From Gyrodactylus bullatarudis (taxonomy: Eukaryota > Platyhelminthes > Monogenea > Gyrodactylidea > Gyrodactylidae), in the NCBI GenBank assembly GCA_012064415.1, contig SSNU01000312.1, positions 47,456 through 111,455 on the forward strand: DNA of 64,000 nt, written 5' to 3'. Positions 39,513-52,830 of the stretch are shown here, in pieces. The notes under the pieces were generated by a model. That model was not told the DNA's origin. It saw only the letters and a list, made by a program, of their open reading frames with translations, and did no database searches. Position 1 is the first letter of the stretch, and the number at the start of each line of letters is the position of its first letter. The position numbers and the translations under genes are program-made.

Positions 39513-42500
39513 TTGGATACCATAGTATACCTAATTTTAAAATTCCCAGTTTTTCCTGACAATTTGATAGTTTTTTTCTGTTAGCAGAATTTGATAGGCT
39601 TAATAGAAATAATCACTTTTCCAAAAGTGTCAAAGCTAGAAGCAAATCTTATTTCAACATATTGAAAGTTTCTATTTGAAACTATTGTTCTGGCAGAAAA
39701 ATTCACTGATGAAATATAGTTGTATGTTGACAAAGTGGATTGTTTTGATCATCGTTAAACAATGAATTATTGCAATGCTTTTTGGTTAGCCTCAAAAATC
39801 TGGCCATGTTAAGAAATACTGCTGAAATAAATTTATGACAGAAAGTCTATCATCCTACCCCATTGTATTATTGTAGAATTTTTATTTTGAAAAAAGCCTT
39901 GTCTTAGAGACAAATATTCTTTTTCAATTACCTCACTACAATATTACGAAAATAATTAGACAAAAATTCACGAGTAAAGAGAATAACAAGAAAACTTTTC
40001 TTCTTTTTCCCTTGAAACATGATGGGAAGGATAATTCTGAAAAACGGAAAGCAATAGTCCATTATAAGACTTTAAGTTAATTAAAATAATCCCCCCAGAG
40101 AGATAATATCATTCAGCAGTAACAGTGAATAGAGAGGAGTAGAATTCTTGAATTTGAGCGTGTAAGTAATGGCATTTTTCTCATAACGTTAAAAACAAAG
40201 TTTTTTATACACAATGTATATTACACATAAATGTTCAAAAAACTTGAAGATGCCAAGGAGTACCCTTTCTGTTACTTATTAATATTTTGACAGGTAGTAT
40301 TTTGAAATTATTATTATTCATAAAAATTTCTGAATCTATCGAGTAAAAATTTGATCTGATACACACTACAGTATGGTGGAAAAACTATTAATTGGAAATT
40401 CCAGGCAAAATTTATTATCTCAAATATAATAATAAACTCCGAAAGCAATTAAAAATTGAATTTTGCCTCAGGTTCTTTTCGTCATCTCTCATCTTCTCTG
40501 ATGTTATGGCTTCTCTAGGTTAATATAAAATTTCAAATTCCATAGTACAGTAATAAAAGATTTTTTCAACAAGATTCAAAATTATTCAACTTTGTAAATG
40601 TAATGTAGTAATCCCTGGTATATTCACAAGAGCAAATTTGAGAAATTATAGTCTACGACCATGGTTTTGTTAGTTTGTTGATAAAGGGTCTCGTTAGGAC
40701 GCATAAACCTGTCATTTTTTGAATCTCAAATATAGCTTGCTTGTCAATAATAATAATAATACTATGAATTGATTTTCGGAATATTCTAATTAGTGAATGT
40801 CACGCTTTCACTTAATTCTTGAAATTATTAGATTTTCCCCTTGTTTTGGCTCTTCAAGGATAGTTTCATCCATTACTACAGAGTAGAGTAGGCCAAATTT
40901 TTCAACTTTTTCTAGCCTTAATCACATTTTAAAGATAATTGAAAATTAAGCATTTTTTCCTATAAAACCATACGTTTTCGAGTTTGTTCTGATATACAAA
41001 ATCTCAATTGAAAATGCCAATTTTTGAACATGCGCCGTGATTTTTTCAATGAATTATACTACAAGTAAGGACAAAATTAAGCTTTTTGAATAGGTTTTGC
41101 ATTATTCTGAATGAAAATAGGACTTGGTGTAAAAATTGAGTCTTTTTTCACATGTTATAAGAATTTCCTAGAAAATTAGACAATTTTAACGATTTTAGGA
41201 AAAATGGGATTTTTGTATATCAGAACATGAAAAATTTTCATTTTGACTTTCAAAAATGGGTTTTTCATGGTTGAAACTTCAATTTTTGATTAAGGCATAG
41301 AACATTGTTCGGGGAAAATAAAATTTTGTATTACCCTACTACAGAGTAATCACGTTTCAAAGGTTTTTTTTCAATATTTCCTTGGACAATTCCTTCAATT
41401 AAAATTCTTTGCAATATTTACAATCTCACTTGATGTGATGCTAAAGTTATGTGAATCAGAATCAACGTGTACCCTTGATGAATTTCTCTCGATGAACATA
41501 ACTTGATCATACGAAAAATGAGAATATATGGATCGAGAAATAGGAAAAATTAATTTTCTTCCGTTTTGATGATCAAATTAAGTGGAAAAGAAGGAGGCAT
41601 TCTTTCTTATATCAATAACAACACTAACGATAAATCTTCAGTTATTTTTTGGATGTATTCAATGCAATGGTGTGAGAGAAATGTTATCTCATAAATCACA
41701 TTATTACAATGAAATTCTTTATTGATAAAATGACACTTTTTGAGCCTAATGATTACAAACAACTCAAACATATTCATTGGGAAATACAATTGGATTATTG
41801 ATTATCCTCATTTAATATCTGAAAAAATAGTTTTATCAATCTAAACTACACTCGAATATCTACTAGATATCATCTAGGATTATTTAATTACACTCTTACT
41901 TTTTTAGTTTTTGAGCAATTTTCATTTTCCAGTGAAATAATTCATTTCGTTATAACACCAGAACAATATGTTCATTATATTCCGGATTATATAGATGGAT
42001 AAATTAATCTGTATCTATTTATTGGAAGAAAAAGGATATTGTTCTTGTCTCCTTTTTTCATAGAATTTTTCCTGATGCAATCAAATTAATGAACGAAACG
42101 AGTCTTTATTGTCATTATTGTTCTTTGGACAAATATGAGTAAAATATAAAATACCAGATTTATCTCCTACTAAGTAATTAGTATTGCTCATCATCATAGA
42201 AAAACAAAATGTATATGAGTGATAAAGAGTCCCTTATTTTTCCAACTCATTAGTAGTACATTACTATTCAAAATTATATGTATTTATGTATACAAGATTA
42301 TAAGCAAAAAATATTTCTTTCACTTCATTATTATAATTAATTGTATATTATTTACTTAGATCTACCTATGGACGGGAAGAAGATCCTTCAAGAGTAGTGA
42401 GCGTAGTGCCTACATAATTCACATTACTCAACCGAGCATCTATGAAATAAACAATTACTCGATAAAGAATTATTAAATTTTAATACATTGAATTTCATCA

Positions 42501-43917
42501 GGTGTTTTCATTTTTTTCTTATATTTCTATGTTGAGAAAGTTCGATGTACTAAAGTAAAATATTACATTTCTTTTTACAATGATTCTCCAGCTGAATATT
42601 GAGTTGAAAGCTGACAGAGTGACCGAAATTTAATTATTCATGATCCCAATCAGACTAATCATGATTGTTGAATATTGGATCATCAATAGAGATGTAACAA
42701 ATTTTTCTACCTACTTTAAAAACCTACTCAAATGATAATACTATGAGTTCTTAACATTATTTTATATAAGAACAAATATCAAAATGCTTGTCTGTGATAA
42801 TATAAAAGTTTAAAAACCAGACTTTTTTAAAAGTGCTGCTAGATTTTCAATGTATTTTTACTACGTTTTCACTAATATTTTGAATAATTTTTTTTCTGAT
42901 AAAGCTTCAAGGGTTTTTTCAATGAAAACAGTAATACAGTCTTGTTAGGATTATTTCTGTTAAATTTTGTTATTCCAATATGCCTACAAGAAAATTTAAG
43001 AAAAATAGGTTATGCATGACTATGCATGGGATTGCAAACGAATTTTCAGTTATTTTAGATCTCACACATCATTTTTATCAAAATTATTTGTGGAGATTTC
43101 ACGGAAAACTTTGATTTATAAAAAGGTTAAAATTCGTCACATCTCTAATCATGATCATCAAAGCAATGAAAAGAATTATGAAACCTGCTCTGTTTTAGCA
43201 CTATAACAAAGTGACTATTTAAATTAGTGAATAAACAGAAAAATAAAAGTCTGAGATGAAATTTTTATTTCTTGATCCGAAAGAGCATAAATCTTTATCG
43301 AAGCTGTGAGAATAATCATTGAATATTGTTACTTCATTAAAAATCTCTTGATGATAAATAATATTTTGTCCTGGATTTTCCCATTCGAATTTGATTATGG
43401 AGGAAGAAAATCATATAGTTTATTCCCATTCCAACGAGGGTACTGATTTCAAATAAATTTGGAATATATTATCTTTTTACTCATGGGACTATTAATTTTT
43501 CAAAGTATAATTTAAAAAAAAATTCACATAGCAAAGCTATCAGGAATATCTTACCATACCAACAGGATAACTGCAGTTTAGTTGAATACAAATCAACAGT
43601 TATCTCCCCAAAAGTAAACAAGTGCTCCATATTTACTGATTAAAATTTTAATAACTCTATAAAGTAACATGTAATATATAGAATTTTGATTAGTTTGCTT
43701 AAGCAATGTGTTAAATGTTCTGTTACTACTGTATATTCAATAGTAATCTCAAATCTCATTGGTTGATTGAAATTTCTAATCATTCACCAAAATTCATTCG
43801 TGGGTACAATAGTAGGCGAGTACCATTAAAAGGAACAATCAAGTCAAAAATACTAGCAAATTTTCTTGAGTAATGTCTATTTTGAAGAGTTGAACGAGAC
43901 AAAAATGTTATGAGTAA
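39513..43917. other. AT-rich intergenic region, no firm gene
   Basis: No recognised coding similarity. A 69-nt stretch on the minus strand (42438-42370) after an acceptor-like TTTCATAG could be a short terminal exon (DARLSNVNYVG then a Ser/Thr-rich end and stop), but I cannot place upstream exons. 40.8-41.3 kb contains sequence similar to the repeat at about 57.4 kb (TTTCCTATAAAACCATACG, TTTTCGAGTTTGTTCTGATATAC) and looks like another dispersed repeat. Confidence 0.4.
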
Positions 43918-45036
43918 ATGACCTGGGACGAAGATATGCTGTATGCTTTTAGAGCATATATCACTCCGTTTATAATTTTTATTGGAATAACTGGAAATAT
44001 TCTTTTGATAACTGCATTTTATAAACTTCACAAAAGAGTTAAATGTCGATTTAACCTCTATGTTATATGGATAGCTGTAGCACATATTTTTGATTTGTTT
44101 TTCAACGGACTCCTAGACGATTTCATTGGAAAGGGATTATTCTACGCTACAAATGGCCGGATCAAGATAAAGCTAGATGAGATCAATTCATTTTCATGCA
44201 AAACCCTTACCATGTTGACAGATATTGGCAATTTTGTAGCTTCCACACTATTTACCATTTTTACAGCTGATCGACTTTTAACAATTTACTATCCAATAAA
44301 GGCTCGTGGGGATTTATTTGTTAAAAACTCTTGTTGGATTATTGTCATAAACTATCTAGTCAGTACCATCATATTCTCTCATGTCCTCGTTGTATATGAT
44401 CTTAATAAGAATTATGACAAACTGGACTGCTCTTTTGCGAACGAATCATCCATAGCTGCTCAAATGAATGTTTATCTGGTTTCCATAGGAAGTTATTCAG
44501 TACCAACTGTGATTATCTTGATACTGAACTGCTTCATTGCGATAAAATTTCGTAGAGTAATGATGAAACAGAAAACCCTCTGTATAAATCAATCATCAAA
44601 GGCTTCGAATGAAATGCGCCGTGTTGTCGGTCATCTGAGTACGTCAACAGTATTTCTATTATTCTCATTTCCCTTGGCGACATGCAATTTATTGAGGTTA
44701 TACGCCAAGAATAATGGTTGGCGATTATCATATAGCGAAAGCAATCGAATTGTAATCAATTTTTCAAAGTTTTTCAGTTCCTTAAAATCACTTCATTATG
44801 CCTTGGAGTTTTGGATTTATTTAATTTTCATGCCGAATGTGAGAAAATCTCTCATGAATATTGTTTGTATAAGAGCAATTTGTATTATTTTTGGATCAGC
44901 AAAGATGAAAGAAAACCTTCGAAATGATAAGACACAGCGGTTTTACCCAACTAAGCAAACTGTCAATTCGATTATTACAAGTGATGAAAGTGATCCACGC
45001 TTTACCAGATATAAAAAGATTTCTGGAGTTATTTAA
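43918..45036 (+). CDS. Rhodopsin-family G protein-coupled receptor, intronless, 372 aa
   Basis: Seven hydrophobic segments with class-A marks: TM1 with GN (FIGITGNILLITAFY), TM2 region VAHIFDLFF, Cys before TM3 (SFSCKTL), TM3 end TADRLLTIYYP (a DRY variant, DRL), extracellular Cys (KLDCSF), TM5 with a Pro (YSVPTVIILILNCF), TM6 LFSFPLATCNLL, TM7 HYALEFWIYLIFMPNVRK. TM7 lacks the usual NPxxY; the equivalent stretch reads IYLIFMP. The style is that of peptide (FMRFamide-like) receptors of invertebrates, but the ligand cannot be named. The start ATG follows directly on an in-frame TAA. No introns, unlike the other genes, which suggests origin by retroposition or a lineage-specific intronless receptor family. 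AATAAA occurs at 45157-45162. Confidence 0.85.
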   Translation: MTWDEDMLYAFRAYITPFIIFIGITGNILLITAFYKLHKRVKCRFNLYVIWIAVAHIFDLFFNGLLDDFIGKGLFYATNGRIKIKLDEINSFSCKTLTMLTDIGNFVASTLFTIFTADRLLTIYYPIKARGDLFVKNSCWIIVINYLVSTIIFSHVLVVYDLNKNYDKLDCSFANESSIAAQMNVYLVSIGSYSVPTVIILILNCFIAIKFRRVMMKQKTLCINQSSKASNEMRRVVGHLSTSTVFLLFSFPLATCNLLRLYAKNNGWRLSYSESNRIVINFSKFFSSLKSLHYALEFWIYLIFMPNVRKSLMNIVCIRAICIIFGSAKMKENLRNDKTQRFYPTKQTVNSIITSDESDPRFTRYKKISGVI

Positions 45037-45162
45037 TTTTCACCAAATAATTCAACACAAATCAGAGAAAAATCTGATGTTAGCATTCCATTAATGAAAA
45101 AATATCATACCTTTCGTATGTAGTTCCTATTCTGTAAAAAAATTCACCAACCCAAAAATAAA

Positions 45163-48162
45163 GAAACGTTGATAAAATACAGAAATTTCTCTTATTAAAG
45201 ACTCTGTTTTGAGTAGGTTACAAGAAATGAATAACTTTCAAATGTAAGTCTGGTCTAATTTCATACCTTTTTTACCTTTCGCGCCGGATCCAATTAATTA
45301 AACTTCATCAAGTAGTTTTTTTCAACCACTCGGGTTTTTACACAAAATTTATCTTGATCCTTACTTGTAATTTAAATGAGATAAATAAAATAATTTTGCA
45401 TTTTCTATTAGTTCCGTCGTTTGTATAAATTTTAAGATAGAGCTTTAATCTTATCTCGAGAATGACAGAAAAATTGTCCAAAATTACCATAAATTTTTTA
45501 ATATTTATTTCCTGGGTGATTTATAGAAATTTCAGTCAATTTATTTATACTATGGTATCTTAAATTCTATATTTAAAATCCGAGAGAAACTCGAAATTAA
45601 TCTTTTGTCTGTGAGTATGCTGACTATGGATCTACAGTCATTTTTTGTTCAGAAGTTATCGATCAAAATAGGCAAAAATCCACATTTTTTGATCCAAAAG
45701 TAAATTCTCTTTGAAGCCTATTGAAGCCTATATCTAAATTCTACGGATATGATTACTGACCATGTTCAAACCAACTTTTTCCATTTATTTTAAAACTATT
45801 TTTCATGATTCTATTCACAAACTATCTATTCTATCATGCGATATTTTTGTCATTGATATTTGAGCTTTTCAAGAAAGGAGTAGAATTCCTAAATTCATGA
45901 TACTTTTCGATCGAAATTATTAAACTCATCAATGTTCAGAGAGATGATAAGATTCATGCCGATAGTAGCTGAACAGTTTACTCAGAACAATGCGTGAATG
46001 CAGGAAATCAATAGGCAGATCAACCAGGAGTCTTTTGAAAATACAAAAATTTTCAACCCCCCCCTTTCATCTATAATCTTCAATATTCAAGTTGTCAGAG
46101 CGAATGAAATTTATAAGATATCTTTTATGATATTAACTGAGTGTTCCTAACATTTAATATCCTCTCATTGGCAGAATTTAACTTTAAATTAAATGAATGA
46201 TCCTGATGGAATTAAACCTAATTGACATGAAGATGAGAATTTACTAATTTTTCAAAAGAAACGCAATACTTTTGTCCGGATTCACAGAAAAAATAATTAG
46301 TTCTTAAACGGAATGAGCTAATAAGAAAAAATTCAGAAAAAAATTCAACGCTTTTTGAAGTCCTTGTCTTGTAGATAACCATTGGTCGTTTTAATCAAAT
46401 ATATTATATTTTTATCATTGATCATTTATTAAATGAAATAAATCATTTTTTTATCATAATAATACATGCTATTAACTAAAAATACATTTTTCAAAAGTCC
46501 ATCTATCGCTCAAATTATCTGTATAACTCTTGACCAATATGTGTCTAATTTCACATTAACAAATATTACGTTTTTTGCACATTAACTTTTTTTATTTATC
46601 ATGTACATTTCCCAATCCAACATTGCATAATTGTAATTAATCAAAGTTTTTTCTATCATCCGAGAGAAAGTCCCGTTCCATTATCTGATTGTGAAGCTAA
46701 TCTGAAAATGGGAATTTATGATTTATGGAACCACTCCATCATCACGTAGGATCGCGAATTTCGATTTCCTGAATTTGATGATCCAAGATCACTAAAAAAT
46801 TTAATGGTAACAATCGGTTACATTGGCTGATTGTGATACAGAGAATTCGGCGCTTTTTTGAAAATTTATATTTCCTTCATATTGTAAACGTCGGCCACAT
46901 GATCAAGATTTAAAAATTTTCTACATCAGATTTGAATACTTGATGTAAATATTGAGACTAAAAAAATCATACAAAAAAGATATTTTTTCATAAATTTTCA
47001 AGATAAAAACGAGTTCCATTTAAAAAATTAACACACTGGTGCCAAGATGAAGGAAGTTTTTACTAAATTGAGAATTTTAAAAATCTTGCCAAATTTTCGC
47101 TTCACCGTACTTGTTGATTACTGAGCTCTTATTTTAAATTACAGTACAATAAAATAAATGATCAACTAATTTTTGAGATGGAATTGAGTCTAAATTTTAG
47201 CAAAGTGTATTGTATCTGATTGAATTCCTACTTCGATGTTTAAAAGACAGATTTGCAATGATCGTAGTTTGCACGGATGAACTCAGTAGTATAACCTTAC
47301 ATGCCGAATCGACATTGTCGATTAACACTCCCAAAGGTTTAATATTTTGTATTTTACGATATTTTGTATTTGAACAGGTGTCTGGTTCAGTATGTATTCT
47401 AACCATTAATAACTTACACGTTATGAGCTTGAATCTTCTCTGCGGTAGAATTTGAAATTATTTTATCATCTTAGAGTTTACAGCAAAAATTTTAGCGTTA
47501 TTCAATTTTTAAATTAATGTTCTTAACTTTTAATTCTGAAAATTTTTGTGTACGTGGCTAACCACAAGATGAAAAGTGGTTCTTTAATTTACATTTTAAA
47601 GGATACCACACTTGGTTTCTAGCTAAAATGCATCTTGAACACGAGCCTTTATTATTTATCTCAACCCGTGATCCTTGCTTTTGGTAACTTTTTATCTAGT
47701 CCAACTATTCGTACTTACGATAATTCATTCTTGTGACGATGAAAAAATATCTTGTCCTAGAAGAGAGAATTTTAATTACATGAACGAAAACTCTACTTAC
47801 TATTACTAGATGTCCATTTATAATTCATTCTCCTGTATTAATAATAATAAGGATTATTTGCATTAATTTCCAAATTAATCATTTTTCGTCGTCATGACAG
47901 GATGAGAATCAATTCATTATCATCACAAGCAAAAGCGTGATAACAACGTGTGACATGTGTTTCACAACTGAGATGTGGAAACCTCTGTGCCAAATGCCCT
48001 TTTACATCTTGGCTTGTTAGCTGACAAAAGATTCATAGTGTTTTGGCTTTCTTTTCTCTTCAAATTTTCCTTTCTTCAAATGGATTTTAATTTTACTCGA
48101 GAGAAAAAATGTCATAATTTTTAACGAAATAATCATCAGCTCGCTTTGTTGTCTTCTGGTAA
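45163..48162. repeat. Intergenic repeats, no gene; foldback A left end at 46219 and B left end near 46690
   Basis: At 46219 the family-A terminus TAATTGACATGAAGATGAGAATT begins and runs to about 46370. From about 46690 a diverged family-B left end (CTAATCTGAAAATGGGAATTTATG) continues to about 46990. Open frames at 47.2-47.45 kb on both strands overlap each other and show no recognisable family. On the minus strand, a GT-AG-bounded segment near 47725-47760 looks exon-like but could not be joined to anything. Confidence 0.45.
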
Positions 48163-48543
48163 CAGAACTTATGTACTATAGTTTCACCCTCATTAGGGAT
48201 CGTCAGTAAGCCTTACGCCTGCTCCGAGAATCGAACCTCAGGTCTTATGCTCACTGGGCAAGCAATCAACCATTTCTAGATAAGGCTGATAGTTGGCTAA
48301 TAGAGAGGCTTCTTCCTATCGACATACTCTAGCATTATTCAGGATTGTATGGTATTGAAAAACAAGCAGAAGATTCATTAGAGTCAAGCAAAGCTCGATG
48401 TTGAATAAATAAGCTCAGTGTAAGTAGTTAGGATAAGTAAATCTCACACAAAGATAACGTGGGTCGGATTAAATGGTTGAGTGCTTGCCCAGTGAGCATA
48501 AGAGCATAAGGCTTACTGACAACCCCTACAGTATAAGTTCTCG
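48163..48543. repeat. Inverted-repeat element with a tRNA-like sequence in each arm
   Basis: The left arm (48163-48290) read on the minus strand contains AAATGGTTGATTGCTTGCCC, AGTGAGCATAAG, then a B-box-like GGTTCGATTC and TCGGAGCA: an A-box/B-box layout like a degenerate tRNA or tRNA-SINE head. The right arm (48474-48543) carries the same head on the plus strand (AAATGGTTGAGTGCTTGCCC, AGTGAGCATAAG) but has lost the T-arm. Both arms share the outer blocks GGCTTACTGAC and ATAAGTTCT. The spacer is about 185 bp. I see no intact tRNA: the anticodon loop lacks the usual U33 and the acceptor stem does not close normally. Confidence 0.6.
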
Positions 48544-49919
48544 CTTGGTCTTTCGATGTGTGAAATTTATTGTAAGTTTCTTTGAGCTAGTTATTTGAGG
48601 TTCAATTAGAGCTATTGTAAGACAAATATTTTTATCGACTCACAACTCTACGGATTTCCATAAATATTATTGTTTAACTATTATTGGAAATTGTTGAGAT
48701 TTATCGCAAAATTTTCATCGTGAAAGGATTTAATTATCGATTGTCTTTCAAATTTTTTAAATTTAAATAGAAAGTCCTCTAGAAAATCCTACTGATAGAT
48801 ATTTTTGGACTCTCCCTACCCCGTCACCAAAGTTGGGAAAAAACTTTATCCGATAAAAATAAATTTCAAAAATTTTAAATATCTTTTGATTCGAATGGAT
48901 GTACGATCAACCAAGCATAGAGAATTCTTTCGAATAGAAGATTATTATTTTTGCTCATAAATTACAAACTAATACAGAATCCCCACTCGTAAATGTGATA
49001 ATGATTTCGAGAAATCAATTCTAAAGGGACAGAGGGAAGAGGACTATTTTTGGTTTGATTATGGTATTTGAGAAATAGTCAACTAGCTTTAGTCTTATAA
49101 GAACAGTTTAAATTATGAATTTTAATAAAATCACATAAAGCTGTTGAATCAATACACAAGACACCAATAAAACTAACCAGAGTGATGGATACTTTTATAT
49201 TCCTCGAAGCAAGAAAGAGAGATGTGGAATAAAGTAAGGGAAAAACAGTGAATAAAATTTTTTTCAAGAGAAAAAATGAGAGATTTTAAAATAAAAATAG
49301 ACGTGACTTGAGAAAAAGTAGTTTGTTTGTAGGCATTTATTCAAATAATAGATAGATATAAAAGAATAAATTACCATAATTTCAAACAGTTATCTTGATG
49401 AAATTCTTCTTGATGAGAAAAAAATATATAAATCTCAAAAGTTTACCCTGTAGAATTATTTGGAGACACAAAGTTTCAATGTTTTTGTCTCATCTGAAAC
49501 TGACTAGAGTGTCCCAGGGAACTTTCCCGGGTTTAACTTTCTCAGCTATGCTACAGCTATGACTTATGGTCTCATATTTAACCTTGACATTAACTTGAAT
49601 TCTATTGGTTGAAATTTATGAGGAAATTAAATTTTTCTCTTAAATCGTTTAATACAATTTCAAATGGAATAAAATTGATATGAAGAAATTTTCAACAAAA
49701 CGTAATTTGTAATTGCACCCAATTTTTTTTCAATTCGCTAAAATAGCAAAGTTAGAATAACTTTTGATGAGGCTCTTTTTTCCTGACTGACTATTTGGAA
49801 AGTAATTCATAAAGAAAGGCGATGCCAGGTTTGTTAAAAGAATAGCGCTTTATTTCGTGGCATACTCTTCAGCTTTTACATGCCAGATTTATATACAAAA
49901 ATTACAAGAAATGATGATA

Positions 49920-50219
49920 ATTGATCTGATTGGCCCTTCTTATCTTGATCCTGAAAAAACTCTTTTGATCAGCCTCTCACTTTCAAATCAACAAAAATTT
50001 TCAGCTCACAGTTCGAAAAAATGGGATTTTGGCGCCAAATTGAAATTTGATAAATGGTTATATTTTTCATAAAATAAATTTTTTTCAGAACTTTTTTCTT
50101 CAACTGATAAAAGTGGGCAACATGAGTATGATTCCAAAAAAACTTTAAAAGTTCGAATTCTTGATGAAAAATCGAGATTTCTGTAAAAATCATAGATTCC
50201 GAACTTCATATCAACTAAC
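49920..50219. repeat. Foldback/MITE family B copy
   Basis: Contains CTTATCTTGATCCTG, TTTGATCAGCCTCTCAC, AAATCAACAAAAATTTTCAG, GGGATTTTGGCGCCAAATTG, AAAAGTGGGCAACATGAG and the right terminus CTTCATATCAACTA near 50215. Frames in this stretch are not genes. Confidence 0.65.
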
Positions 50220-51000
50220 TTTACTATGAACTATAGACAGAAACGGTTGAAAAAAATAAGATTCTTCTATTCTGGAGATGGTATAAAATAAATAAATGAT
50301 TCTTGAATTTATTCTCAATACAGATCAGTCACACTTGGATTATATATTGACTCAAGAAAATCTCAACATTCCTAAAATTTTTGTTTAAATAAATATGGAA
50401 TTATTTGGCTCGCAGCATGATATTCTCTCTCGTCGATCCATATTTATATATCTTTTAGACACTTGAAAATAAAAACAGATTATAAATCCAAGTTTATTTT
50501 AACATTGAGTTACCTTGGGATTTGAAAAGATAAGAAGATTAATCCAATACTGCCTGTATGTTTTAGGCATTTGTGAAGTTAATAGTTTTAATTGTGGTGG
50601 ACAGTAGATGAAGTTTAGTTGGATTACTGAAATAATCTGTTATTCTTTTGCGATGTACTATAAAACTTTCAAATATTTTCATAAAATTATTTAGAGGAAA
50701 GAATTGAGGTATAAACAAATTTTCAATCTTGGACCACGTAAAATCCTTATTTGATTGATTTAAAAAATTTAAATTCCCTTTTCAAATAGTAGTATTTTTC
50801 AATTCAAACAAAGCTTCGATAGCCAAATTCGTTTACCTTGATTAACCACGATTCTAGATTGTGAATAAAAATTTTCATCAATCTATATCTCTTGCAATTT
50901 GTTAAGGAAGATATTAAATTCATTAAGTAATTGTATTTTAAAATTATTATTAAATTACAGAAGGGCAGAAAAATTATGCAATGTAACTCTATATAAATGT

Positions 51001-51060
51001 AGTCCGGGATTAAGTCTGATGAGACTCGGCGAAATAAAACGTTTATCACTTATTATTTAC
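51001..51060 (+). ncRNA. Type-I hammerhead ribozyme at the 5' end of a PLE copy (best preserved)
   Basis: Core CTGATGA at 51016-51022, stem II G-ACTCGG-C, GAAA at 51031-51034, stem III TAAA-ACG-TTTA closed by the A-U of the core, cleavage triplet ATC with the cut predicted after 51047. Stem I forms from TAAGT (51011-51015) with ACTTA (51048-51052), 5 bp. CCGGG at 51004-51008 is complementary (one G-U) to CTCGG in loop II. All invariant core bases are present, so self-cleavage is plausible. Hammerheads are known in the long-terminal-repeat-like units of Penelope elements, which fits the neighbouring coding pieces. Confidence 0.8.
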
Positions 51061-51079
51061 TTGTTCTCCAACCTTCCTC

Positions 51080-51500
51080 GTGAGTCTACAATCTAGTAAT
51101 AATATACTTGATGAAGTTCGGCAATATTACCGTTCTAATGAATTCATCTCGAACTCATCTATGCCACACAATAAATTGCTCCAATCCTTATCGAGAATCT
51201 CATGCAATTTCAGCCTGCTTAAATTTTACAACAGTTGTATTGATTGCCAAAAATTCAGCGGATTCCTTTTGGGAGAAATTATCTTTGATCAAGATGCAAA
51301 TCACGACAAGGAATGATTGGATCAACAATCTCTAAATGGATATCGAAATCGACGAGAAAAACGAAATCGTCGCTCTGAAAGAAGTCAATTCTTTGCCCAC
51401 AGAACAGATCGAAAGGCTTCTAGCAAAGATAAATCAAATAGCTTATGATGACGGTTCCAAAACCTTCCAATACATTTCAGTTACAGTATCAATTATTATG
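51080..51500 (+). pseudogene. PLE 5' coding fragment after the hammerhead
   Basis: Starts about 30 nt after the ribozyme's stem I with an ATG frame whose first part, NILDEVRQYYR, recurs after the ribozyme at 56.4 kb. The frame runs 78 codons (to 51316). Other frames beyond it (for example an acidic DEKNEIVALKEV peptide from 51336) suggest frameshift decay. No reverse transcriptase is present, so the copy is a 5' fragment. I recognise no domain in the peptide. Confidence 0.55.
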
Positions 51501-52830
51501 AAAATTTTCTGACTGAGTTATTTTTTCTAAAAGATTTCATCACTACTACTGATATCTTAACACAAGAAATTTTTGAAAAATGGTAGGCCATAGGATAGCA
51601 AAGAAAACTCAAATAAAGTTACTCCTTCCCAAGATATATGCCCGGCCAACCGACTTTTCGTAATGATTTCCAAAAAAATTGTAATGAGTTTCAAAAATCA
51701 GACTGGTTCTTCATCAAATGGTGTTGAATTATTGAGTTTGAATCCGAAATAGTGAACTCTTTTAATTCGAAAGATATAACTTAGAAATTCACTCTGGTAA
51801 TAGAGAGCTATAGACATAGATGACATATTCAAATTTTCAACACATTTGAAATTGAAAGAGAAAGAAGCACTCAAAGTAGATCGACTTGGGGGAGGGGGAG
51901 TCTTGAATTCATCGCATTACAGTAATCATCAGTAGAAGGGTTAAATACTTCAGTTGAACTACTTGGTTCAAATTATAGAGTTAATAGTACAACTAACTAT
52001 TGATTCTCTTGATTTTTATCTTTTATATTTCAGGATCATATGTCCATGTTTGATCCTCTGATTGATCGTCCAATTTATTTTTATTTATTTGATATTTCGT
52101 TTAAAAATAGCTTGTAAGCAACTCTCAATGAGCAAAATTTGAAAAATCTTGTGATGTCTTGAAAATTTATTAAAATTAATTGAGTTGCGCAGTAGAAACC
52201 TATCTAGATAACTTAAGCTTGAGATAAATATGATCTAGAAATGGTATTTTTACTATTTTTTAGCAACAATTTCCCTAACCATATATCTAACATGGTATTA
52301 TTAATTAATATTATAATATATCGTTTTTACCAATATTTTCATGAAATTAACCATTTAGTATGTTTAAGTTTATCTGAATCTAAAAAGTGACCAAAAGACT
52401 TTTATAAATTTTCTGCTAAATTTATTTATTTTTTACATGTTTTTTACAAAAAAAGAGTGTCAAGGAACATGAAAAGCAAGATTACAATCATCAATGGTAA
52501 ATAACCAATATTATTTCTGTACTTCTTAATACAAACATTTATAGATTTTCTTTATGGTTTCCAATAATGCTTTTCCTTCGATAAGGATCTACTGTAGCAA
52601 CGTACGCGTATTAACTAATAATAATTATTATTATTTGAATCCTAATATTATATTACTGCATTTATGATTAAATAGAGTTTCCTATTTCCTGGCTATCAAC
52701 AAGAAATCAAAGAAATCATTTGAACCTGTGCTAGAGAACTGCTCTTCCAGAGAAAAAACTATAGTACATGAGCGTATATTCAATAAACTTGACTAATTTC
52801 TGTCTCTCAAGAGTTCATGAGACATACCAA

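Noticed and set aside
49079..49267. 62-codon minus-strand hydrophobic frame resembling a signal peptide
   Set aside because: It begins with TTG, not ATG, and has no splice partner or family similarity.
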